Counted from the stretch's first letter, positions 1 through 8,216 are shown. The stretch is DNA of 64,000 nt from an uncultured Eisenbergiella sp. (GCA_947598825.1 CANQFM010000009.1:1-64000), one strand, 5' to 3'. Notes: generated from the sequence alone by a model not told the origin. Program-made: numbers and translations.

Positions 1-12
1 AAAACTCCATAG

Positions 13-504
13 ATATTTCTTGACACGCCGCCGCCCGCCATCGAGCCGGTTTCCTACACCTATTTGGGTATGAAACATCTGGTAAACGGCGGATATCTGT
101 CCGTTACAGACGACCAGTACCCTGTCGTCAGGGTAGAAAAAAAGGGGGCGTCCTTTTTTTCCCAGAATGGGGAATTTCGCCCTGTACTGACCATGAAAGC
201 CGCCATAAACCCGGGGCGGCATTCTGCTTTGGAGCAAACAGGCACAAAAAAGGACGATGCCCTCCAACCTGGAGGATCGCCCTTTGAACAGTTACGCCGT
301 CTGCGCACCCAGATCGCCCGGACGCAGAAGATCCCGCCCTATCTGGTATTCTCGGACAAGACGCTGGAATCCATGTGCGTCCTGCTGCCTCAGACCAGGG
401 AAGAAATGCTGGCCGTACACGGCGTCGGGGAAGCCAAATTTAACCGCTATGGCGCCCCGTTTTTAAAGCTGTGCCAACAACTGGCCGGCGAGGAAACGCT
501 GTGA
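13..504 (+). pseudogene. RecQ helicase C-terminal fragment (end of RQC plus HRDC)
   Basis: The readable frame encodes the tail of a RecQ-type 3'-5' DNA helicase. The first part contains a winged-helix-like stretch (GGYLSVTDDQYPV) typical of the end of the RQC domain. The last ~65 residues form an HRDC domain with the expected HGVGEAKFNRYG turn. An in-frame TAG at 10-12 separates this piece from anything further left, and neither other frame offers a RecQ-like continuation in the few bases available. No good ribosome binding site precedes the TTG/ATG codons at 64 and 70. A frameshifted or decayed recQ is the simplest reading. A short independent HRDC protein or a sequencing error at the window edge are alternatives. 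It is tail to tail with the LytTR gene, 18 bp apart. Confidence 0.55.
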
Positions 505-522
505 TCCGGCAAATCCCTGCCC

Positions 523-1008
523 CTATCTTTCCAGGAAATGCCGGTAGGCTTCCCTGGCCTGCGCATACCTTTTCCTGCTGACGGGGATTTCTATCCCGTT
601 TTTCAGCGTGATCTTCTTCTGGCAGAACCGGACGATCTCCCTGGCGTTGACGAGAAAACTCTGATGACAGCGCAGGAAATCATCCGGCAGCGCTTCCTGC
701 ACCTCTCCCAGCTTCATCGGGACGCGGATCTGCTGCTCTTTCGTCACGATCATCAGGTTTCTGTAACAGCTCTCCACATACAGGATGTCCTCTGTTTCCA
801 GGCTGTAAACAGTGCTTCTGGCGCGTACTACCAGCTTCTGCTCCCGGCCTTTTTGGGCTTCGCAGGCCAGTTTTTCCAAACGGGCGAACAGCTCCTGCTG
901 TTGGGTACAGACGTCTACGCTGCAGTATTGCCCGAATCTCTCCTCTATCTGATCTCTCAGCTTCTGCGGATCCTCTATCTCTCCGGAATAGATCAAAACC
1001 CTGTCCAT
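523..1008 (-). CDS. LytTR-family DNA-binding regulator
   Basis: 161 aa. The C-terminal ~100 residues match a LytTR DNA-binding domain: 'TEDILYVESCYRNLMIV', then 'FLRCHQSFLVN', and a final 'IPVSRKRYA' strand, the usual order for this fold. The N-terminal ~60 residues are short and polar and do not contain the Asp/Lys set of a receiver domain, so this is not a classic two-component regulator. The ATG is preceded by an AGAGGA ribosome binding site. It is divergent from the XRE gene, with a 120 bp AT-rich spacer carrying a promoter and an imperfect dyad. The likely role is transcription regulation of neighbours or itself. The inducing signal cannot be read from the sequence. Confidence 0.85.
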   Translation of the reverse strand: MDRVLIYSGEIEDPQKLRDQIEERFGQYCSVDVCTQQQELFARLEKLACEAQKGREQKLVVRARSTVYSLETEDILYVESCYRNLMIVTKEQQIRVPMKLGEVQEALPDDFLRCHQSFLVNAREIVRFCQKKITLKNGIEIPVSRKRYAQAREAYRHFLER

Positions 1009-1041
1009 TTTTTATTCCTCTTTTGTTCTATTATTCCGCAT

Positions 1042-1100
1042 ACAGGTTATAGCTATATTGATTATAGTATATACCTCTTAATTTTACAACTGTAACCTGT
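1042..1100. promoter_or_regulatory. Imperfect 11-bp dyad between divergent regulators
   Basis: ACAGGTTATAG (1042-1052) and CTGTAACCTGT (1090-1100) are inverted copies with 10 of 11 matches. The right arm overlaps the inner motif TTACA-AC-TGTAA (1084-1095), which also covers the -35 region of the LytTR gene promoter. The position between two divergent regulator genes suggests an operator for one or both. Which protein binds is not shown. Confidence 0.45.
1061..1089 (-). promoter_or_regulatory. Sigma-A-like promoter for the LytTR gene
   Basis: On the minus strand, TTGTAA (1084-1089) lies 17 bp upstream of a perfect TATAAT (1061-1066), about 50 bp before the LytTR start codon. The -35 box is inside the dyad described above, which would allow autoregulation. 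Confidence 0.5.
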
Positions 1101-1128
1101 ATTCTTATCTCAACAAGGGGAGTTCACA

Positions 1129-1446
1129 ATGGAAAACCGAATCAAGCAACTGCGAGAAGAACAGCATATGACCCAGGTCCGTCTCTCCATCGAACTGGGA
1201 ATATCTCAGGAGACGGTCAGCGCCTATGAGAGCGGCAAGCATTACCCCAGCGTCGCGATCCTGATCCGTCTTTCCGAGATCTTTCATACCAGTTGTGATT
1301 ATATTCTCGGGCTTTCCGATTTGCGCCATCCCGCCGGCGCGGCCATGAAACAGCAGGAACAGCTTTTGCTTTTGAGATTCAGCCGCCTTTCGCCCCACCA
1401 GCGCGAACTGCTGATGGCGTATCTGGAAGGGATGTTGTCCCTCTGA
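1129..1446 (+). CDS. XRE-family helix-turn-helix regulator
   Basis: 105 aa. Residues 1-60 form a Cro/C1-type helix-turn-helix: 'IKQLREEQHMTQVRLSIELG' followed by 'SQETVSAYESGKHYPSVAIL'. The remaining ~45 residues are a short helical tail rich in Leu and Arg with no recognised effector domain. The start is set by AGGGGAG nine bases upstream of the ATG. It diverges from the LytTR gene and is tail to tail with the GreA gene. Single-domain regulators of this kind usually act as small repressors. The target is unknown, though the dyad in the shared upstream spacer is the obvious candidate. Confidence 0.85.
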   Translation: MENRIKQLREEQHMTQVRLSIELGISQETVSAYESGKHYPSVAILIRLSEIFHTSCDYILGLSDLRHPAGAAMKQQEQLLLLRFSRLSPHQRELLMAYLEGMLSL

Positions 1447-1461
1447 ACAAAGGCGCGGCCG

Positions 1462-1962
1462 TCAGAAGCTGCGCAGGGCTTCTCCTTCATCTCCTGCCGC
1501 CTCTACGGCACGGACCGTCACATAGTACCCGTTTCCCTTTTCCACTTCCACGAATACCCGATCCCCGGCCTTATGGCCCATCAGCGCTTTTCCCAGCGGG
1601 GACTCCGTTGAGATAAGCCCCTCCAGAGAGTTCTGCCGCATGGTGGTGACGATCTTATAGGTTTCCGTCTCCTGCTCTTCTTCAAAGAAAACCTCCACCC
1701 GTTTATTCACGCCCACTTCATCCGCCGCAGCATCGTCCTCGATCACTTCCGCCGTCCTGATCATCCGCTCCAGGAAACGGATCCGGCTCTCGTTGGCGTT
1801 TTTGAATTTTTTAGCTGCATAATATTCAAAATTTTCGGAAAGATCCCCCTGGGCCCTGGCGGCCTTAACGTCCTCCAGCGCATTCTTGCGCACCACCAGT
1901 TTCCGGTATTCGATCTCCTCCTGCATCTTTCCGATATCATCCCTGGTCAGTTGATTATGCAT
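1462..1962 (-). CDS. greA: GreA/GreB-family transcript cleavage factor
   Basis: About 166 aa from the ATG at 1962. The N-terminal coiled coil carries the signature 'QGDLSENFEYYAAKKFKNAN', whose acidic tip enters the RNA polymerase secondary channel and stimulates transcript cleavage. The C-terminal ~80 residues are the FKBP-like globular domain ('ISTESPLGKALMGHKAGDRV'). The upstream in-frame extension to 2043 lies inside the neighbouring gene and lacks family similarity, so the internal ATG is preferred. That start overlaps the stop of the phosphodiesterase gene by 8 bp, implying translational coupling. It may be a second, divergent Gre protein rather than the main cellular one, because the loop reads NFEYYAAK instead of the commoner NAEYDAAK. 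Confidence 0.85.
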   Translation of the reverse strand: MHNQLTRDDIGKMQEEIEYRKLVVRKNALEDVKAARAQGDLSENFEYYAAKKFKNANESRIRFLERMIRTAEVIEDDAAADEVGVNKRVEVFFEEEQETETYKIVTTMRQNSLEGLISTESPLGKALMGHKAGDRVFVEVEKGNGYYVTVRAVEAAGDEGEALRSF

Positions 1963-2800
1963 GGTCTTGCCCTTCCTTTGCCCTGTCCTGCGGCAGGAAT
2001 CCTTCAAAGATAAAATAATCGTAGTAACCGCGGCAGGAGTCAAGCTGCTCCTGACTCCTTATCGTCCAGGCCACCGAAGGGCAGCCAAACAGCCTCCGGC
2101 AGAGGTTTTTGGAAAGCGCCCGCATGGCGCGGCAGTCATAGGCGATAAAATCCGGCCGCGTTATAAAATTGGTCAGCAGGAACCGCATGATATAATATAC
2201 GGCGTTTTTCCTGCCGTCATCCCTCTGGTAGTTCATGGAAAGCTGGCCCCGGCAAATTTCAGGGTAATGCTTTTTATACCATAAAAGCACGCCGGGATAA
2301 AAGGATTCGATACAATACTCCCCGCGATACTCCTGCAGGATCTCCTGCGCCTTCTCGCAGATCCGGCTCCCTTTTTTATATTTCAGTTCCACGATCAGCG
2401 GCGCCCGGCCGTCCACCAGGCGAAGCACATCCCGAAACAGAGGGATGCGCTGGCTGCTTGCGCAGATGGAAAACTGCTGCAGTTGCTCATAGGTAAAGCT
2501 GTCCACCTCTGCGTCCACTTGGCAGAGACGTTTCAGGTCCATGTCGTGTATCACCACCACCTGGCCGTCCTTGGTCAACTGTACGTCCAGCTCCATGCCG
2601 TATCCTGCGTCCACAGCCTTCTGAAAAGCCGCCATCGTATTTTCCGGCGCCTCCGAATCGTTATCGTGCAGGCCCCGATGGGCGTAATACACCTTTTTCA
2701 TCGGCGCCGGACGCTTATGGACGCGGGGAGCGATAGCAAACAGATAGCCGCCCGCCAGCGCTGCCCCGGACGCCCATGGGATCAGATTTTTTTTCTTCAC
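1955..2800 (-). CDS. Membrane-anchored glycerophosphodiester phosphodiesterase
   Basis: 281 aa. A hydrophobic segment at about residues 5-25 is followed by the GDPD-family core: 'YYAHRGLHDNDSEAPENTM' (catalytic His-Arg and Glu), 'MELDVQLTKDGQVVVIHD' (metal-binding Glu/Asp and second His), and later 'PLIVELKYK'. Proteins of this family hydrolyse glycerophosphodiesters to glycerol-3-phosphate and an alcohol, or turn over teichoic-acid type polymers. The N-terminal anchor places the active site outside the membrane or at its surface. The start is a GTG behind AAGGAACC, chosen because it includes the membrane segment. It lies upstream of and overlaps greA, and is 6 bp downstream of an unknown gene. 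Confidence 0.85.
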   Translation of the reverse strand: MKKKNLIPWASGAALAGGYLFAIAPRVHKRPAPMKKVYYAHRGLHDNDSEAPENTMAAFQKAVDAGYGMELDVQLTKDGQVVVIHDMDLKRLCQVDAEVDSFTYEQLQQFSICASSQRIPLFRDVLRLVDGRAPLIVELKYKKGSRICEKAQEILQEYRGEYCIESFYPGVLLWYKKHYPEICRGQLSMNYQRDDGRKNAVYYIMRFLLTNFITRPDFIAYDCRAMRALSKNLCRRLFGCPSVAWTIRSQEQLDSCRGYYDYFIFEGFLPQDRAKEGQDHA

Positions 2801-2806
2801 GGTTCC

Positions 2807-3355
2807 TTACCTTCCTTCCTTTTGTCCGCCCCAGATCTCTCCCGCTTTGAACCCCAGGATCATCAATTCCAGCATCTGCGGGTCGTACTGCCGGTATTTC
2901 AGATAATAATACAACGTATCCAGATAATTGACAAAGGATTTTTTATCTTCCTGTTTCAGGACCAGGTTTTTGTGTTCTTTTACCAGGAATGCGGCGATCC
3001 GGGAAAAAACGAACTTCTCGTTCACAAAAGCCAGAAGATCGTCCTGCTGCCCCTGCGCGCACACCTGCAACGGTTTGCGCCTCAGCAGCCAGAAGCTCTC
3101 ATAGGCCACCACTTTGATCTCGTTAATGTGGTGGATATGGTGGAATTTTTTCAACCGGGATACATCGGAAAAATAATCCAGCACCGCATGCATCATCAAT
3201 ACTTCGTTGACCGTCACCTCACCGGTCATGCCCTGGCTTCGCAGAAACTCCTCCGCCTCTTCGTACAGGAACGCATAGCGGCTGCTGATCACATCATCCC
3301 CAAATTCTTCCAACAGTTCCCCATAATTCAGATAAATGCTCTCAATGTTCTTCAT
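2807..3355 (-). CDS. Uncharacterised helical protein
   Basis: 182 aa, not recognised as a named family. It has no signal peptide or transmembrane segment. The composition is helix-forming and rich in Glu, Lys, Phe and Tyr, with two notable clusters: 'KFHHIHHINEIKV' near residue 90 and 'YLDTLYYYLKYRQYDPQML' near residue 145. It overlaps the preceding small gene by 14 bp and sits in a compact operon-like run with the phosphodiesterase and the RelA/SpoT-domain gene. The tight spacing and coherent codon use support a real gene. No function is proposed. Confidence 0.7.
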   Translation of the reverse strand: MKNIESIYLNYGELLEEFGDDVISSRYAFLYEEAEEFLRSQGMTGEVTVNEVLMMHAVLDYFSDVSRLKKFHHIHHINEIKVVAYESFWLLRRKPLQVCAQGQQDDLLAFVNEKFVFSRIAAFLVKEHKNLVLKQEDKKSFVNYLDTLYYYLKYRQYDPQMLELMILGFKAGEIWGGQKEGR

Positions 3356-3575
3356 ATTCCTCTTTCCCTTCCAGATTCAGGATCTCGCAGCACAGCTTCG
3401 TCCTCAAAAAATCGCGGTAGCTGTTCATCCCGCGGTCTTCTATGGTGCCGTAACGGGTCTGGGAAGTGTCCCCCAGCAAATGTTGTTTGATCCTGCCCTC
3501 TTTCGTCAGGATGAGCATTCTTTTGGCGCTTTCATAGATATCGTCGGGAATGCCCGCGTATGTAATGCTTTTCAT
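3342..3575 (-). CDS. Small uncharacterised protein
   Basis: 77 aa from the ATG at 3575, preceded by GGAGGAGG at a good distance. A longer GTG start at 3599 is possible but would place the ribosome binding site inside the reading frame. The protein begins 'MKSITYAGIPDDIYESAKRM' and ends in an acidic tail 'EGKEEYEEH'. It has no membrane segment and no known motif. It is packed between the alarmone synthetase (about 20 bp upstream) and the 182-aa unknown gene (14 bp overlap), so it is probably co-expressed with them. Function unknown. Confidence 0.65.
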   Translation of the reverse strand: MKSITYAGIPDDIYESAKRMLILTKEGRIKQHLLGDTSQTRYGTIEDRGMNSYRDFLRTKLCCEILNLEGKEEYEEH

Positions 3576-3595
3576 GCCGTCCTCCTCCTGCGCGC

Positions 3596-4507
3596 TCACC
3601 GGGATATCACCAGACGGATCGCATCCTCCGCCGTCCCGATCTCCTCCGGCGCGATCCGGGAAACCACCTTGCGCCTTGGCACATATTCCTTTCTCGTCTC
3701 CACTACGCTGCGTTTTTCCGGGAAAGCGTCGCCGGGTACAAGCTGCAGCCGACGGTAAAAGGAGGCCATCTCATCCCCCATCCCCGCCAGCCGGTTCAAA
3801 AGCTCCGAAAATTCCGTCAGCATCGGGTCCTTCTTTTTATACGGATAAAGGATGTGATGATCGATCTCTCCCCAGCCTTCCTCAAACAGCGTCCTGACCT
3901 GGACCTCCAGATAAGCGCCCCGGTATTTCAGAATGTAATGCACCGATCGGTAATACTTCTGATCGTAAATATTGTCGCTGGAGATCCAGTCCGAGTAAAT
4001 ATCCCCGAAATCCCCGGAACGCATGTGTACCTTTGGCGCCTCCGCCATATAACGGTCCCTGTCCGGCGCATAATCCCGCAGCGGGTCGCTGACATACCAT
4101 TCGGGCCGGTTCTCGAAATGGGAGATCAGATACTTGTGAAAGATCACCCAGTTTTCCCGATACAAAAGCAGGCCCCGAAAGCCGATGACATCCGTCACAA
4201 ACTGCAGGTAATTGTGTCTGTCCAGTTCCCGGTATTTCAGATAATTCTCGATCCGGCGGCGGATGATCTTTTCCACCAGATGCTCCGGCTCCTTCACCCG
4301 ACTTCTATAAGAATGAAGTCCCGCCTGGACTTCTTTGTTTTCTATAAATTCCCGTACGAAAAGCTCCCGGATGCGGTACAGTTCCTCCATCCGCCCTTCA
4401 TAGTCCCGGGCAATGGCGCACAGTTCTTCCCAGGAGATCGCCGCCTCCTCAAACTGTTCTTCCGTAAGCGCATATTTTTTCAAAAATGCCGCCCGATCCT
4501 CCAGCAT
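3596..4507 (-). CDS. RelA/SpoT-domain nucleotidyltransferase (small alarmone synthetase-like)
   Basis: About 303 aa. The central region has the synthetase fold without an HD hydrolase domain: 'GLHSYRSRVKEPEHLVEKII' (substrate-binding basic face), 'VTDVIGFRGLLLY' (metal-binding Asp), then 'YRSVHYILKYRGAYLEVQVR' with the catalytic Glu, and 'EEGWGEIDHHILYPYK'. It would transfer pyrophosphate from ATP to GDP or GTP to make (p)ppGpp. It lacks TGS and ACT domains, so it is not a ribosome-linked RelA. The ATG at 4507 is preferred over the upstream TTG because AGGGGG lies 6 bp in front of it. It starts about 35 bp after the TetM-like gene ends. Confidence 0.8.
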   Translation of the reverse strand: MLEDRAAFLKKYALTEEQFEEAAISWEELCAIARDYEGRMEELYRIRELFVREFIENKEVQAGLHSYRSRVKEPEHLVEKIIRRRIENYLKYRELDRHNYLQFVTDVIGFRGLLLYRENWVIFHKYLISHFENRPEWYVSDPLRDYAPDRDRYMAEAPKVHMRSGDFGDIYSDWISSDNIYDQKYYRSVHYILKYRGAYLEVQVRTLFEEGWGEIDHHILYPYKKKDPMLTEFSELLNRLAGMGDEMASFYRRLQLVPGDAFPEKRSVVETRKEYVPRRKVVSRIAPEEIGTAEDAIRLVISR

Positions 4508-4541
4508 GATCATCCCCCTTTCCAACTGCCTGTCCGGCGGG

Positions 4542-7328
4542 TCAGTCCTCTCCGAACCCTTTTTTGCCCAGCCGCACCTCTTCCATCCATTCCGCCATAT
4601 CTCCCGGCAGGCTGTCCAGCAGATAATTTTTTTCCCTGCTTTTTTTCTTTTCCCAAAGTTCCCGGATCTGCGCCCGGATCTGTTCCACCACTTCCAAAAG
4701 CTCCCGGGCGGGCATCCGCCGCGCGCCCTCGCCGTAGATGATCACCTGTTCCAGGGCGTCCGAAGTGGCCACCGTGATCCGGGCGTTGCGCCCGATCCTG
4801 TGGACCGTCTTTTCAATATACTGATCCGCCGTCTCGGCCTCTTTCGTAAAGACCACATAAATATTATGATATTTATTTACGCTTCCCTGGCCGCCTTCCA
4901 CCCGATAGGCGTCAAACACCAGGATCACCGTATCCTGGCAGAACCCCTGATAATTGGACAGCACCTCCATCAGCCGGTTCCGCGCCCCCTCGATATTGGT
5001 CTGCGCCAGCGCCCGAAGCTCTTCCCAGGCGAATATGATGTTATACCCGTCCACCAGAAGATAGGACTCCTCCTGCGGCCGTTCTTTTTCCTCTTTTATG
5101 GAACCGCCTTTGGGGCTGTGGCGCTGTGGCTCCATCAGCCGCTTTTTCTTGTATCCCGTCCGCTCTCCCTGGCTTTTATAGGTGCGCAGAAAGATCTCTT
5201 CCAACTCCTCGTCCGAAACGGCCGCAGCCGTTGCAGAGCCTTTTGTCCTGCCGGTGGAAACCGCGCTGTACTCGCTTTTTGACAGGCAGCTCTCCAGATG
5301 CATATATTGCTCCACCTGATCCCATGATACCACAAATCCCGCGCCGTGTGCACAAAAAACGGAAGAAGCGGGATTTTCGGTATCCGCTTCCGGATCATAG
5401 CCGGATTTTGCCACCACCCGCTGCGCATCATGACAGGGTTCATAGCCCTTAAGGGCGCAGCTTAACCTGCCCCTGCCATGGGTATAGGCGGTCACTTCCT
5501 TTTGATAATCCGTCATTCGGGCCGCCGGCGCGCTGCCGGTCAAAACGCAGAGATCCCCCGTCTGGAACGGCCCGTCAAAGCTTCCGTCCCTTTTCTGGAT
5601 ATCGTTCATGGCCCTGCCGATATTTTCCGCCGGGACTTCCAGGCGGAAGGAAAAAACAGGCTCCAGCAGCACATTCTGGGCCTTCATAAGCCCCTGCCGC
5701 AGCGCCCGGTAAGTGGCCTGCCTAAAATCCCCGCCCGCCGTGTGCTTGATATGGGCGCGGCCCGCCGCCAGAGTGATCTTCATATCGGTGATCTCGCCGC
5801 CCACCAGCACCCCGCGGTGTTTCTTTTCTTCCAGATGGGTCAGCACCAGCCGCTGCCAGTTTTGGTCCAGTTCATCCTCGCTGACGCTGGTGGCAAACTG
5901 CAGCCCGCTGCCCCTCTCCCCCGGTTCCAGCAGAAGGTGTACCTCCGCGTAGTGGCGCAGGGGTTCAAAATGTCCCACGCCCTCGGACACGCTGGCGATC
6001 GTCTCTTTGTAGACGATGCTTCCCTCCAGAAACATCACGCCCACGCCGAAACGCTCCCGGATCAGATCCCGCAGGATCTCCATCTGCACATCGCCCATGA
6101 CCTGGGCGTAAATCTCCCTGGTTTCCTCCTGCCAGAAAACGGACAGCTCCGGCTCCTCCTCCTCCAACTGTTTTAATTTCAGGAAAACGCTGTAGGGATC
6201 CTGCTTCACGTCGTCCTGTGTCAATGCGATCCGATAGGTCAGCACCGGTTCCAGCAGCGGCAGCACGGATTCCTCTTCGATGCCAAGCCCCTGCCCTGCA
6301 AAGGTTTTTGTCAGACCGGTCACCGCGCAGATCATCCCGGCACAGGCTTCCGGAAGCGCCTGATAGGAGGCAGCGCAATACTGCCGGATCTGATCCGCCT
6401 TTTCCTCCCATATCTCCTCCTGGGGCATCCCTTCCCGCCGGTTGGAAAGCACCCCCTTCACCTTCAGGCTCCCCCCTGTGATCTTCATATGGGTCAGACG
6501 GCCGCCCTGGGCGTCCCGCGTGATTTTAAAGACCCGCGCGCCGAAGGCCTCCGGATAGGAGGGCGCGCGCATATAGCGCGAAAGCCCCTCCAGCAGCTCT
6601 TTCACGCCAAATCCTTTCAGCGCGGAGCCGAAAAAACAGGGAAACAGCCGTCGGGCCGCGATCAGCCCTGCGACCTCTTCCTCCGAGATCCGCCCACCTT
6701 CCAGATACCGTTCCAGCAGCCCGTCGTCGCAGACCGCCACTTCCTCCCAGAAATCGGCGGGACGGCGCATGGACACCTCTTTTTCTCCCTGTCCTGCGCT
6801 TTCTCCTTCCCCGCCGTCCTCAAGATCCGGCACGCAAAAAGCCACGCACCGTCCGTCCAGCCGCCCTTTCAGCTCCTCCATCAGCGTCGCCGCGTCCGTG
6901 CCCGGCTGGTCCATTTTGTTGATAAATACAAAGACCGGGATCCGATAGTGGGACAACAGCCGCCACAGCGTTTCCACATGGCCCTGCACGCCGTCCGCGC
7001 CGCCGATCAGCAGCACCGCATAGTCCAGCACCTGCAGCGTCCGCTCCATCTCCGCCGAAAAATCCACATGGCCCGGCGTATCCAGCAGCGTCACTTCCCA
7101 CCCGCCCAGGGAAAAAACGGCCTGCTTGGAAAAAATAGTAATACCCCTGGCCTTTTCCATGGCATCCGTATCCAGAAAGGCATCCTTGTGATCCACCCGG
7201 CCCAGCCTGCGGATACTCCCCGTAAGATACAGCAAATTTTCCGCCAGCGTCGTCTTCCCGGCGTCCACATGGGCCAGGAGTCCGATATTGATATAAGTTT
7301 TTGTGTCCCGAATCATTTGCCCGCCCAT
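4542..7328 (-). CDS. TetM-like translational GTPase fused to a C-terminal NYN/YacP-type nuclease domain
   Basis: 928 aa, against about 640 for TetM/TetO. Residues 10-145 carry all GTPase motifs: AHVDAGKTT (19-27), RGITI (61-65), DTPGH (83-87) and NKMD (137-140). The middle matches EF-G-like domains II-V of ribosomal protection proteins ('LEPVFSFRLEVPAENIGRAM' and 'GRGRLSCALKGYEPCH'). A charged linker then leads into residues ~755-928, which form a second domain starting 'YLLVDGYNIIFAWEELR' with 'VILVFDAYRVEGG' and 'ITVATSDALEQ', the NYN/PIN-like fold of YacP (Rae1) ribosome-associated mRNA endonucleases. The combination suggests a ribosome-bound GTPase carrying its own RNA-cleaving domain (inference). 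Drug resistance is not shown. The start is supported by GGGAGAGG four bases upstream. Confidence 0.85.
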   Translation of the reverse strand: MGGQMIRDTKTYINIGLLAHVDAGKTTLAENLLYLTGSIRRLGRVDHKDAFLDTDAMEKARGITIFSKQAVFSLGGWEVTLLDTPGHVDFSAEMERTLQVLDYAVLLIGGADGVQGHVETLWRLLSHYRIPVFVFINKMDQPGTDAATLMEELKGRLDGRCVAFCVPDLEDGGEGESAGQGEKEVSMRRPADFWEEVAVCDDGLLERYLEGGRISEEEVAGLIAARRLFPCFFGSALKGFGVKELLEGLSRYMRAPSYPEAFGARVFKITRDAQGGRLTHMKITGGSLKVKGVLSNRREGMPQEEIWEEKADQIRQYCAASYQALPEACAGMICAVTGLTKTFAGQGLGIEEESVLPLLEPVLTYRIALTQDDVKQDPYSVFLKLKQLEEEEPELSVFWQEETREIYAQVMGDVQMEILRDLIRERFGVGVMFLEGSIVYKETIASVSEGVGHFEPLRHYAEVHLLLEPGERGSGLQFATSVSEDELDQNWQRLVLTHLEEKKHRGVLVGGEITDMKITLAAGRAHIKHTAGGDFRQATYRALRQGLMKAQNVLLEPVFSFRLEVPAENIGRAMNDIQKRDGSFDGPFQTGDLCVLTGSAPAARMTDYQKEVTAYTHGRGRLSCALKGYEPCHDAQRVVAKSGYDPEADTENPASSVFCAHGAGFVVSWDQVEQYMHLESCLSKSEYSAVSTGRTKGSATAAAVSDEELEEIFLRTYKSQGERTGYKKKRLMEPQRHSPKGGSIKEEKERPQEESYLLVDGYNIIFAWEELRALAQTNIEGARNRLMEVLSNYQGFCQDTVILVFDAYRVEGGQGSVNKYHNIYVVFTKEAETADQYIEKTVHRIGRNARITVATSDALEQVIIYGEGARRMPARELLEVVEQIRAQIRELWEKKKSREKNYLLDSLPGDMAEWMEEVRLGKKGFGED

Positions 7329-7444
7329 AGGCCTCTCCCGATCTCCGATAAAGGTTAACGTCCAAAAGCTATCATACCACGTTGCCGCCCAAAATAAAAT
7401 GGCTATCTTCCGTCCGGGATGAGGAACTTTCCTCCCCCAAAGGC

Positions 7445-7474
7445 TTGCCCTTCCCCCCGGCCAGGGGCTATAAT
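7445..7474 (+). promoter_or_regulatory. Promoter for the Bce-type two-component genes
   Basis: TTGCCC (7445-7450) and a perfect TATAAT (7469-7474) are separated by 18 bp, about 45 bp upstream of the regulator ATG. The rest of the 190 bp spacer holds a weaker candidate for the opposite-strand GTPase gene: TATGAT on the minus strand (7371-7376) with TTTTAT 17 bp upstream. Confidence 0.55.
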
Positions 7475-7519
7475 CAGAATGACCGGGAATATTCCCGAAA
7501 AAAAAGCAGGAGGCGTCCC

Positions 7520-8209
7520 ATGTACAGGATTCTGATCGTGGAGGACGACCCCGGCATTGCCGGGGCGATCAAAAACCAGGCCGAAATGTGGAATATGCAG
7601 GCGCATATCGTCGGAGACTTTCGAGATGTGCTGGCAGAGTTTGCGACCTTAAATCCCCATCTGGTGATCCTGGACATCTCCCTGCCCTTTTTTGACGGCT
7701 ACCACTGGTGCCGCAAGATCCGGGAGCTTTCCAACGTCCCCATCCTCTTCCTTTCCTCGGCCTCTGATAACATGAATATCATTATGGCCATGAACCTGGG
7801 AGCGGACGACTTCATCGCCAAGCCTTTCGACCTGAACGTACTCACGGCCAAAATACAGGCCATGCTGCGCCGGACCTACGATTTCTCCGGCAGCGCCCCT
7901 GTTCTGGAATGCCGGGGCGTTTTCCTGGATACCGGAGACGAAACCCTTCTCTTCGGAGAAAAACGCATCGCCCTGACCAAAAACGAGTACCGGATCCTGT
8001 TGTGCCTCATGGAAAACAGGGGAAAGGTCACCAGCCGGGAAAAGCTGATGGAACGGCTCTGGAAAACCGAAACCTTCATCGATGAAAATACGCTGACCGT
8101 CAATGTCAACCGGCTGCGCAAAAAGCTGGAGGCTGCCGGCCTTACGGATTTCATCAAAACCAGGGTCGGCGTCGGCTATCTGGTCGGGGCAGACCCTTCG
8201 GAGGAATAA
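7520..8209 (+). CDS. OmpR-family response regulator, BceR-like
   Basis: 229 aa from the ATG at 7520, set by AGGAGG seven bases upstream; the longer frame to 7382 is non-coding leader. The receiver domain (residues 1-115) has the acidic pocket 'ILIVEDDPGI', the phospho-acceptor Asp in 'VILDISLPFFDGY', Ser in 'ILFLSSAS' and Lys in 'DFIAKPF'. A winged-helix output domain follows, ending 'TVNVNRLRKKLEAAGL' and 'KTRVGVGYLVG'. It is followed at once by the sensor kinase and then by an ABC transporter, the standard order of peptide-antibiotic sensing Bce modules. The expected target is the transporter promoter, where a matching operator is present. Confidence 0.92.
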   Translation: MYRILIVEDDPGIAGAIKNQAEMWNMQAHIVGDFRDVLAEFATLNPHLVILDISLPFFDGYHWCRKIRELSNVPILFLSSASDNMNIIMAMNLGADDFIAKPFDLNVLTAKIQAMLRRTYDFSGSAPVLECRGVFLDTGDETLLFGEKRIALTKNEYRILLCLMENRGKVTSREKLMERLWKTETFIDENTLTVNVNRLRKKLEAAGLTDFIKTRVGVGYLVGADPSEE

Positions 8210-8216
8210 TGTTCCT

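Noticed and set aside
4542-7328. Simple tetracycline-resistance gene tet(M)/tet(W)
   Set aside because: The protein is a divergent family member with an extra nuclease domain and chromosomal neighbours. There is no regulatory leader or transposon context, so resistance should not be claimed.
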